Shown: one piece after another, positions 36,548 to 47,600 of the stretch
Layout of the letters: every line of letters begins with the position of its first letter
Position numbering within the stretch: the first letter of the stretch is position 1
Notes under the pieces: model-generated
The model's database searches: none
Told to the model about the DNA's origin: nothing
What the model saw: the letters and a program-made list of their open reading frames with translations, nothing else
Source of the DNA: Phoronis australis
Lineage: Eukaryota; Phoronida; Phoronidae
Direction of reading: 5' to 3'
Length of the DNA: 64,000 nucleotides
NCBI GenBank assembly: GCA_002633005.1
Contig: NMRA01000238.1
Location: 310,001 to 374,000, forward strand
Translations under genes and position numbers: made by a program

Positions 36548-37189
36548 ATATTGTACCTAAATTGGTTCATTTAACCCTATGTATGCATGTTTATGTCCGT
36601 TAATCGCTTGTATGGGAATCTACCTACGGTTATAAAAGCAATTGAGGAAAAGATGTTTACAATTGCGTGTGCCGTTCCGGTTTATTTTGAAATACCAGAA
36701 ATATTTTGGGAAAAATACATGGGATTAATTCCACAGATGGTCATGCCACCAAAGAATTCGTGAATACTGTAAAGTTATCACTCCTATTGGCAGATACTGA
36801 CATTACACTGTCAGTGCTGTCCAAGTTAGTCCAACCCATGCATCAGTACCAGTGGTTTTAAGGAACAGATTTGAAATTAAATAAGTAAACTACACAGGTC
36901 ATGTATTAATCCATCAAAATTTGGTGGGACTCAGAGGCAAATTCATGCCCCAGTGCAAAAAATTGCATTCTAAAAATTTGCTTGCATTATTTCCACCAAT
37001 TTTAATTCACATAGGAATACCAGTTGTGTTCTCAAGTATACAGCGGACACACAGAAATCACTGGTATTGTCCGAATAAATGCCCAGAGCTTTTCTGGTGA
37101 AAACTCTGGTATTATTTTGCTCTTTACCTTAGACTAAAGCAAGTTTCTGCTTCAGTTCAATCTGTTTCGCAGCTGAGAGAAGTATGGTA

Positions 37190-37330
37190 AAGTCTCAGTG
37201 CACAATATGGCTGTCAAGGGAATTTTTTATTTATTCATAAAAATTAAATAAGACTTACAGTAACACCAAATAAGTGTTTTATAATTTTAAAGTTCTATAC
37301 CTTATTTACTATTAAAAAATGTTTTGAGAA
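37190..37330 (+). repeat. Partial copy of repeat module B
   Basis: It begins AGTGCACAATATGGCTGTCA and stays similar to the 31.8-kb copy for about 70 bp before decaying. Confidence 0.4.
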
Positions 37331-37969
37331 AGTGAGAATTCACAGCAATGTTATGAGACATTTGAAAAATGAAAAGGGTCAATTAAGTTAGGATAGACAT
37401 CAGCAATTGTTCAGATTTTACCAAATATAAATTTTACATGACACCTTCTCCAGTGGTATTTTGTGAACATTGTCTTAAAGTGACAGGAATTGGTTGGGCT
37501 TTAAAAAACCTTTCATTTGATATGTATGGTGAAGAAGTGCGAGAGACATTTTTCAGAGTGCGTTTTTCTGCGTGTGAAAGACTCCAATCGCGATTGATTT
37601 TCAAGACATGATCCCTTTCTACCTTTGGCGTATTCAACGCGGTTAAGAAAACAGAAGTCTATCCTCTGGTTAATTAACTATTGATGTGGGACAGTAGAAC
37701 TGAGTATCTTGTCCTGTGAAACCAATCACCTGTTACAGTCAAATCAGATGGAAGGACTGTTCAACAACCAGCTACATGTTTTATGGAGGCAGGCAACTAT
37801 GTATAAGTGAGTAAAAAAACAGTTGAGTCAGTCACATTTTATTTTAGGATAGGCGTCAGAGATGTTTGGGGCTAGCCCAGAAGCAATTTGTGAGCAAGCA
37901 TCTCATTCTGTATAATTTTCATTTTTTATGCGCCCACATATTTATGTGTGAGTGCATATTGCCGTCTGG

Positions 37970-38160
37970 CGTCGGCAACTGTATCTCCTAAACTTCTCAC
38001 AGGATCTTGATGAGATTTGGCAGATGTGTTCCTATGAAGCTGACGATGGATGACAACAAATTTGGAATGGATCCCACTTCCAGTTTGCCCCCCTTAAGTG
38101 GCAATTTTATTTTTTTACATTTTTCTCTGTATCTTCAATGATACATATTGAAGTTAATTA
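37970..38160 (+). repeat. Dispersed 'TATCTCCTAAAC' repeat
   Basis: This copy is closely similar to 18.83-19.00 kb over more than 150 bp, including CTCACAGGATCTTGATGAGA, TGGCAGATGTGTT and AGTGGCAATTTT. Unlike the 18.8-kb copy, it lacks the CTCF-like word in front (GGCGTCGGCAACTG instead). Confidence 0.75.
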
Positions 38161-40428
38161 ACTGCTACCTGAGATATCAATCCACCTGGGTCTTTCTCAT
38201 TGATGTTGCTATGACCTTGGTTGAAGTGCAATGTTTGATATTGTACTCTGGACTATTTGTCTTAAAATAATTTGTTTGACCTAATTTCAAAACGGAATCC
38301 ACTATAATTAATTGAAAAGGTAGGTTCCTTGTTACATTTTCTGCAAAGAGTTGAAACCTGGTGTTTTGAATTTTCGCAAAATGTGATCAATAGTTTGAAA
38401 CTCAAAGACATAAAATTTCAGGTAAACATTTGAAGATTCAGCAAAGTGGCCTTGTTACAAAGTAAATCATCTTTGTTGATTTTTCTTTCCGCACATGTTT
38501 CAAAATTCTCATGCGATTATGACCAGATACCGACATTTCTTCAATGTTTTCACAAAACGTACATTCAACACAATGAAAACACTTGTTTATTATGAATTTC
38601 ATCAAACCACATGTGTGCCAAATTATCCTCGATTGTTTGCTGTTCCATTATTGGTAAATCGATAAAATATTTCATGATGTCTGACAATATAACCATATAA
38701 AACACTGGTTATTGATTGTCAAGGCACCTTTTCAGAAGGAGGTCAGAGAAAATCCCCTATTGATCCTGGTCACATGACTTGTGCATGAGCCAGACAAAGA
38801 ACTTGTACTGTTGACTCTGTAGGAAGACAGTGTGTACTGTAATGTTTCAGTGTAGCATCTAACTGTAGTGGGGGTGTGTCAGGACTCAGCTGATGTGCAT
38901 AAGTGTGGCATTTTGAAATTTTTTGAGGTAAGCAAATGTTATTATTAAGTGAAATTTTGCATTATTTTGATGTTGGATTAAGCCTGTCATGACAGATGGT
39001 GTTGTGCATTATGGAAAATATTCCGCTAGAGTGCTTCTAGCTATTGGCATTTCCCAAATCTCTAGTTCAAATATTACAATTTTATGGTGTCGAAGTATTT
39101 GAGTTGTATTATCATTTTGTGTAAGTTCCTTCGCTGCAAGAATCCATTCTAAATTAAATATTGATGCTTGATGAGGTGTGTATGACTTTGGGTACGTAAA
39201 AAATTCATTCTTTCAAACACTTCAAAACTGACGGCTAGAGATGTACCGGGTGTTGAAACCCCAACCAATCCAGTACCATGGTAGTTACCGAAGACAAATC
39301 TAAATGAATGAAAAAATCCTCATGTTGAAGATAGCATGATCACTTTTTGTTAATGGTTTACTGTGTTGGATGTCATCAACAAGTCTATGCATTCAGCCAA
39401 ATATTGTGTGGCATAACAATTACCAAACAACATTCGGACATTTACAATGATGTGATAAGCCTTTTGAAAAATAGAAATATTGCAATTCTTGTAGCAATTA
39501 TTTTTGTCGCAAATTGAAGAATTTCTACAGTACACAAAGTGTTGTTTGCATTATGTGTGCTATGTTTGTCCAACTGATAAATGTTTTCCGTTATTAAATG
39601 TTGACGAGTATGGTGATGAAAAAATGTGGTCATGTCTTATCTGTGTTCTGAAAACAGTGCTGAAGATGTCGGACTATACGAGCTACTAGTCTAAAACTAT
39701 GTGGCAATGGTGAAGCTTTGATTTCACCATTCTTCTTTTTTCATTGAAGTTCTGGAACTAATGTTGAAACACAACACAATCCCTGCTCATAAGGCTTAAA
39801 CACCTTGTGCCAGAATGAGTTTTATTGCTGAGCTGCATTGAGTTAATATTACTAATTCCTCTTCAGCTGAACATACCCAGTGAAAGCTTATGCATGGCTA
39901 GTTAACATTGAAATAGCAGCTTTGTATTATGAATTAGAAAAACTGAGGTAGGGCTAAAGTACTCACGACCTTAAAGGTGCGGTACAAGCAAAAAAGATTT
40001 AACTTTTGGCTTTTTGTTGAAACTAATATCATTTCCTGATCTCTGTTATTTCTATGCCAGTTATATAGCACTGTTGAGATAAGAAAGATGAGGGTGACCT
40101 CATGGGACCCAGGGATCTTCCTATAAATAGAAGGTTCATTGTAATTTCAATGATAACACTAACAGAATGCTTGGCCATTGATTGTCAGCGTATTGTTGTC
40201 TAATCTCCATTGTTTCTAGCATTGTTTAGCTGATCCTCAATAAATGTGGTCTTACACTGTTAGACATCTGGTAAGCTCTTACCTGGTAATTATTAATGGA
40301 GATGTAATTTGGGTGAGAACAACATCTGTCCACTATGTATTGAGTGTGACACTACATACAGTTCAGTCAGATACATTGGTTATGATCATTTATATACTTA
40401 CATAGTGCAGTAATTCTTAATTTATTTA

Positions 40429-40690
40429 GCACTCAATATGGCTGGCAATCAAAATTCTATTTCATCAAGTTTCTCCTCAAAATATTTAAATAAAGAAAAC
40501 TCTACTCTATTACTATCATGGTTTGTTCTGTATAGATGCAATAAAACAACTTTTGGGAAAGTTTACATTATTTGTAGCATGGTAATGGGCTTTTGGAAAA
40601 TGATAAATGACTATTTGGCAAATAGGTAAGGTTTGGGTGAAATAAACTGGAGAATTGCCATTAAGTAATACAGTAACCCATGAACTCCCT
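40429..40690 (+). repeat. Dispersed repeat module B
   Basis: It starts CACTCAATATGGCTGGCAA and matches the 31.8-kb copy through CATGGTTTGTTCTGTATAGA and AAACAACTTTTGGGAAA. It also shares GAGAATTGCC with the 12.0-kb copy. Confidence 0.6.
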
Positions 40691-43600
40691 CTAGTACTCC
40701 AGTAATTGTTTCTTTTCATGTACATGTTTGCTCAGAATATTGAATTTAATTGAATATTGTGAAATTACAGTTGGGATCCAAAATATCATTGTCCTTGATT
40801 TAAGTGTCATGTCACCCACTCAATAAATTTTCAAAAATCTGTTATCAAAAAGCAGCTACGAAAATCTATTGGAACTAAAGGTTTCTGGCCAAATCGGTGT
40901 TTAAATATTGTTGTTAAATCGTGTGCCCAAGGTGTTTGCATTACAGTCGTGGTTAATGCTGTCAAATGGTTTTAGGGAGTTGCTGGGGCGGAACATGAGG
41001 AAAAGTATTCAGAGGAATGAAACTATTTTTTCTGATTACAAAAACTAGAGGAGAGCGTGGGAAGAGCTTGTGATTTTGTGTACATGAAAGTGCAAATCTT
41101 CTGTGATCTCTGCATCTGTCACAGTAAAATTTTTGTTGCGACGACACCTTCTAATTTTAACGAGTGATTCTCCATCCATTGTTTGGCTCCGTATTTTCTT
41201 CTGAATTCCATTGCATTGTTCATCAAATCTTTTGCAAAACTTTCCAACTGCGGTGGTATCTAGTCTTTGAAAACTGCTATATATAGGTTTAAGAATTGTT
41301 TCGAGTTTTTGAAAATTATTTTTCAAATAAATAATTAGTGTTGATGGACAGGTCTGTGTTCAAGTTATTGTGAAATACCTGATGTGTAGTTGTAATAACC
41401 TGTATGTCAGTGACATTGGTCACACTGAAGGGTCCCTTACATAATTCCCTTACATAATGTCATTAGTTAATGATTAGTCTTTGCCAGAGTGAATTGGTCT
41501 ATCCTTGACATTTCTCACCTAAACAAGTGAACTTTAAGTGGCTCAATGGGATGCACACTTCAGTTCTGCAGGTATAAAGCTTATTAACAAAGGCTTTTGT
41601 ATTGGTAGTATTTAGCAATGAATAGGGTCCATTTAAAGATGAAAAAGTTGGTTTTAAATATGGCTCTATTTTTAAGTTTAAATGTGCTTATTACCATACA
41701 GTTAACTCTGCTACTATGGTAGCTTCAATCTTATCTGTGGTTAGCCCTGAAGGTAAGCGTTAATACGCCCATCACTTCGGAGTTAGTCAAAAAATTAGCT
41801 CAGCAAAGTAGGTCATATTCTTTGCTGTTTTTATCCCTGCCGTCAAAAGTAGCAAGGAGTTTGCCCTCTCTTCACAAGGTGGACGATGATGATGTACAAG
41901 AAGATGACATATCAAAAAATTTACTCTCGAGTAGGCTAACAGCTAATCCCATACACGATATGCTCAGTAAAAAAGCCAGCAGGTACACGGATGAATTGAA
42001 ACAGAATGCTTATTGAGCCTAAGGCCAAAATAATAAATGTTAGAACAAAATATTAACAAATGTTAACTAGTCTCCGGTAACTTTGATTCAAGACCAAAAT
42101 TAAATGTTCCCATTGCTAACACCAAAGCTTCAGAGCCAGTGGAAAGACATTTTAATGGTATTGACAGTATTGTCTTCAAACTTTTTTGCATTTGCCATTA
42201 TTTTACTCCAATTATTTCAAGACATGACATGTTGCAGTATGTTTGAAATAACAATTGGGTAAGGAAGTTGAAGGAACCTCATTGAGGATGCCATGGTACC
42301 ATGTCTTTGTTTATCTGTTCAAGCCAGTACCATCGTATCTCAACAAAAATACCCGAGACGAAATAAGAAAGGCAGAATTCTTTATTGAGACAATCTTTTG
42401 CGAGGACGAAATCCTTGCCCAAGTTGGCGACTCAAACTAATTCCAACCCATCCTGTGGGGGACCCTCTCCTTTTGCCTGCTTAGATGCATCTGCTTATAT
42501 CAAAATCATCTATCTCTGCTCTTGTTCAGGATCAAGTATCCACTAAACTGTCCCAAGTCCATTACCAAACCATAATCAACCCAATTTTCCTGCAGCCATT
42601 GTAGTCAGCAGGGACACTTTTGCAAAAGCCATGGCAATCAGACTCACAGTCTAGTAACCCCTGATGACAAATAGAGGTACTTCCAGCTTGCAATATCTAC
42701 AGGATTTTGACAAATTGACTTCATGAAAGTGGCATTTTGTGGTGTACAAAAGTAAGTCCCTGAAAATAATTTATCAGATATTCGCATAAGTGTAGAGCAC
42801 CTGAATGCATTTGAAATACCAAAACACCAGACTACAATTCACTTCTTGGACGAATTCGCCATTATGCTTGAAAACGTGGTGTTGCGTTCAAACTACAATG
42901 ATTCAGAATGTTTGGAACACGTGTGCTTTCAAGTTTGCATTGTTAAAGCTAGTGCTAAAACTAGTCACTGTGTCCTAAACAGCAATGCACTACAATCATT
43001 TTTGCAGCCATCAGAGTGTGTAAGTAATGAATATAGTGCTAGGAATCTATCAGCAGCCAAATGTCTTCTTTTGAATGCTTGTTGGACTCTTTATCGGAGT
43101 ACTGAATGGAAACTCCAGACCTTGTGACATGAAAAGCTTAGCTGTTCAAGGAAATTTGGCTACTCTTATCTACCTAAATTTCATGTCACATCATAATATT
43201 ACCAGAAAATGAACTTTCCTGTCACACCTGTGATATTTCTGGGAGCATGCTCTGCTCACAATAAAACCTGTGTTTATTTACTGTCTCGCATTACATATTT
43301 TTTAGCCCTTGATTTGATGTCATTAAGCACGTTTTGAATATTTACGATATCTCGTATGTGCTGTAACGCAATGACGTTGTAAACAGTAGCATACAGTAAT
43401 CATTGGGGCACATGTAAGCCACAACTATGTTGAACAAGTCAGGTTCCCCCTCATCAACTGGAGGGCAGCTGGTCCTAAGTGATCAGTCATTGTCAATTCA
43501 TGAAACTCTTCATTTGATCTTAATCAATACACATTATAAATGTAACAGTGGCTAAAATCAATAGTTATAATTATTGACTATATTGCTAATTATCTTTGTC

Positions 43601-44438
43601 TCCACCAACTGGCTCATCTTATTGGCTAAGCCCACCTAAGGAAACTATTAATTTATCCATTAACTACTTCCTTTTTGGTGACTCTATTGTCATGTTCAAA
43701 TGAGTGGCATATGGCCCATTGTTTGAGATAATTTTAAGTTGGCTATTTGCAGTATATGTAATTTAAGCCCTGTTCTTAATTATGCATGTTTTAAGGATTT
43801 GTTACTTAAAGATCATGGTGCAACTCACCATTTTTTCTTTTTGTTTTTGTTTTTGTCTTGTATGTTTGAACAGTATATTTATAATTTTCATGGGATTTAT
43901 GTTTGCATTTACTTACCGGGGTAGATCATCTTGACACACATTCTCTGTGTACAAAAGATTGCTTATAACTCTGATCTGTTCACACTGAATTCTGTGGTAA
44001 TAGACCCCAGTTTTTGCCTTACGGTTATGTAGCACCGTAGAAAAATGTCCAGGTTTGGCTAACTAGACGGTTGATTAGATTGATATGAAATATTCAGCCA
44101 CTAGGCTTTATGCTTCCTTTCCCAATGTGCTGTTAGGGAATGTTTGCATGAGGGGCTATCAAATATAGGACTCTTATGATTTTCGTGAAAAAATTAAAAA
44201 TTGCATAAAACGAACATGCAATATTAATTTAGAAATCTTCGTCTTGAACATGAAATTTTATCAAGTTATTGATATCAATTGACCTTTTCTTTACTTAATT
44301 TTAGTTTGGGTTTACTCACACTGCTGTTTTTGTCTAGTGGAGGACTCAATGGTAAATTAGCAGAGAACAAAATTATCAAAATGTTTCAAGTTGCATCAAT
44401 GGAGTTCAGATGATTTTTATGTTTCCGCTCTATTTCAG

Positions 44439-44646
44439 ATGAGATGTTCACTGGGCCATGCCAGACTCCAATGAACCCCCACCCGAGGCGAGTGCACGTC
44501 GCACCAGCAGATCACAACTGCTGAGTCAGGCTAACAGTCCCGCCCGTGCCAGGAAGTCTAATCCTGGCACCCACCATGACATCGCCTCCAGTCTGTTCAG
44601 TGGCTACGCAGGCGATCTTGAAGAACTGTTCTTGGCGGCAGCAAGG
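44439..44646 (+). other. First coding exon with two overlapping upstream ORFs
   Basis: The acceptor CTCTATTTCAG ends at 44438. The exon opens with ATG at 44439 (11 codons, ending TGA 44472-44474) and another ATG at 44444 (different frame, runs past the main start). The main ATG at 44458 has G at -3. If this exon is spliced to an upstream non-coding exon, both short frames overlap the true start and could lower its translation. Confidence 0.6.
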
Positions 44647-47600
44647 GTTAGTGTGGCGGAATGTTAGCTTAGTGAAGTTTTACAGTTGTGATTATTGTAC
44701 TATGATTTTAGAGAGTGATTTCTATGACAAAACCATAGTTTACATTTTTTGACTTGTCATCTTGTATTGTACTATAATGCAAAAAATCAAATCCTGTGTA
44801 AAAAAACACAAAAATTTCATGAAAATGTAATGCTGTTTTTGTGATAACAAAATAAGTGCTAAATCATTAAGACATTACATCCATGATGTAATAGTTTAGA
44901 TAAAATATTTTCATGTGATATATGCACTCTGATGAATGTTCAACCCCAAAGCTTAGTCTCCCAAATTGAAGGAACCTTTTTCAATTAATGACTTTTACCA
45001 ATTTCAAGAACCCTCTTTGATTAATTACCTTTATTGTTTTTGTGTGGAATCGCGTTTTGTCAAACAATGATCAACATCCAGCCATCCATGTACACGATGA
45101 ACATTAAGATTATGTTGGACCTTATGGACAAGTCTATACATTTCAGCGCTTGGCTAAAATACCAGGTCACCAAACGAAATCTGAGGTCTGCAAAACTGAA
45201 AATCTCAAGTCGCCAAACAAAAATCTCAGGTTGCCAAAACTGACTTCGAAATCGTGTTTTATGAAAAAATGTTGTGCTGAATCTTATGCGTTGCTCTTCA
45301 CGCAAAACCATAGATTTTAATTTGGTAAAATGTAAAATGTGATATTAAACTTTGTATCAACCTCCCATTAATGGGGTCTTGTGATCACATCTTTTTAGTA
45401 ATTTAAAAAGGTATACTCACAGTAAAACAGCAGTAACAGCAACATGATATAAACGTAATAAATTGATATCAAAACAATGGTATCAATGAAATGACCAAAT
45501 TTTCCTTGATATGAATGCTGAAAATGCGATCTCAAAAAGCTGTTACATTTTTCTGTATTATCATTTCATTTATACTTCTTTTGAGTTTTCTCAGAAAAAA
45601 CATAAAAGTCCTATTTTTATAGCACCTCAGGCAAAAGTGGAACATTTAAAAAAAAAACAATCCCAAACAACATTTTGGAGAGCAGTGAACATAATGGCTG
45701 AAAGTCTCGCATGAGTCCGGTCAACCATTTCTGTGATGTGATATTCCAAAAATTGCCAAATTTTGATATTTTCTGGTAAGGGTTCCACATAACCCCAAAA
45801 ATATAAACAACCATCCCAGTCACGCTGTTATCTTATGAGCCCTTTAACAGTCATGTTGCGGTAATATTGTGTGAGAGAAGTGATTCACATTGACCACATT
45901 TTTGGCATTTTAGGACGGAGACTACGATAGAATACAGAACTTCCTGCAGAGAAGAGGGGATATCCTTGTCAGTGTTGATGTAAAAGACAAGCGTACAGGA
46001 AACACACCGTTGATATGGGCTGCCAAAAGGGGGCATTCCAAGGTGAGTATGGCCTACCAGTATAACACGGGTAACTTTTGAAGTGAATTTTCGAGAATTG
46101 CTAGGCAATGTCAACATTGCTTTTATGATTAAAATTGATGATTAATGTTGTGCTGGAAGGTAAAATAACTTTTAAGCTATATGAAGTGAGCACTATAGGA
46201 GGCTTTTTTGAAAAAAAAAAACATGTTTTTGATGTTGATCTTTTTGCTGATTGCTAAAACTGATGCATGACTGTGCGTCCTACAAAACAAACCCTTAGTT
46301 GCAATCTTAGCTCATAATCGTTTGTTGACTAAGTTGCAAACATGCCGACAGTTTCCCTCAGTCATTATGTAAACTATGTGTGACATGTTATCCTTTGACG
46401 TGTCAGCTATAGTAATTGCTGTATATTGACTGTCATTAAAATGACACCCAAACAGGCTTTACTCCATAGTCTGTTGTGTTTACTGGTAATATGAAGCAAT
46501 GTAGTGTTTTGAGTTAGAACAAATGTTTTGCTTGTGTACAGGTTAAATCAAAAAAGTTTCGGTCGGAATTTGGTGAAATTTTCAGAAGATATTGAAAATG
46601 GGTGGAGCTCAAACCAAAAATATTTTAGGGCCAATTTCAGGCATTTCAGCCTTTTAACCACTATTGCAATACAAAAAGTGGGAAGACATTATTTTAAAGT
46701 TACCCTACCTATCATTCCCAAACTGTATTTCTTCAGATTGTGCAGTTACTTCTCCGCCATGGTGCTGATGTTACCCTGCGTAACTACGACAACCGTACAG
46801 CTCTGGAAGTTGCCTCACCTGCCATTAAGCAGGTGTTGCTCGATTCCATCCACCGTACGGGTTCCTCACACCAACATCTGCTGCAGGCCGCGTGGCAGGG
46901 CAATATCGAACTTGTCAGAAAGCTAATGGTAACATACACATTTTTGTTGAAGTTTTGTATTCTTTGCCTCTCAGTGAAATACATTTTTGAAAATTGTAAT
47001 CTTTTGATAAATCTTTTTCAAAAGAAGGAGATGTTTTTGGGGAAAGGTTGAATAGACAATTCATGTAATATTTGCAAGTTGTCCTGAGAGTCTAAGTTCA
47101 TGTGAATTCATTTGATTGTGAGGTGTTAAGCTGCTGTGTAGACAATTACATGAGAATGGTGTGTAAACAATTACTGTTTTGGCATCCCATCATTTTAGAG
47201 AAGACTTGACTTTGAAGAAATACAGTTGTAACAGTTCTTGTTTGATTTTCAGTCTGACAGTAAAGCTCTCGACATCGACTGTCGTAACTCCGACGGACTT
47301 ACCCCTCTGCTACTAGTCACACGGGATGTCTATCTATTTGAAAAACTTGGCACCCAGTTGGTGTCCTCCTATGACCCTTTACATGTAGTCCAGGAGCTCA
47401 TATCACATAGAGCGTAAGTGCCACCTGATGATAAGTTGACGTTAATAGCCACTGAAACGCTTGAAATCGTAGCCAAATCTAGGATGTCATGCAGGGACGT
47501 CAACTCTCTTACCTCTAACAGCAGGTGCTTGAAATTTTTTGTGGTATGTTTCGTCGTTGGATCTTTTTTGTCAATGGTTTTATAATTAGTAAATTAATAT

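Larger units (their letters stand above)
30017..44438 (+). other. Long gene-poor stretch, probable first intron of the kinase gene
   Basis: About 14 kb of AT-rich sequence without a supported gene. It contains several copies of the dispersed repeat modules, a clean transposon at 36.1-36.5 kb, a TATCTCCTAAAC repeat copy near 38.0 kb and some protein-like but interrupted frames at 41.0-43.1 kb. It would be the first intron if the non-coding exon near 30.0 kb is real; otherwise it is intergenic. Confidence 0.5.

Noticed and set aside
41045-41326. 93-codon minus-strand frame with fairly protein-like composition
   Set aside because: No family recognised and no splice partners found. Too short to call as a gene.
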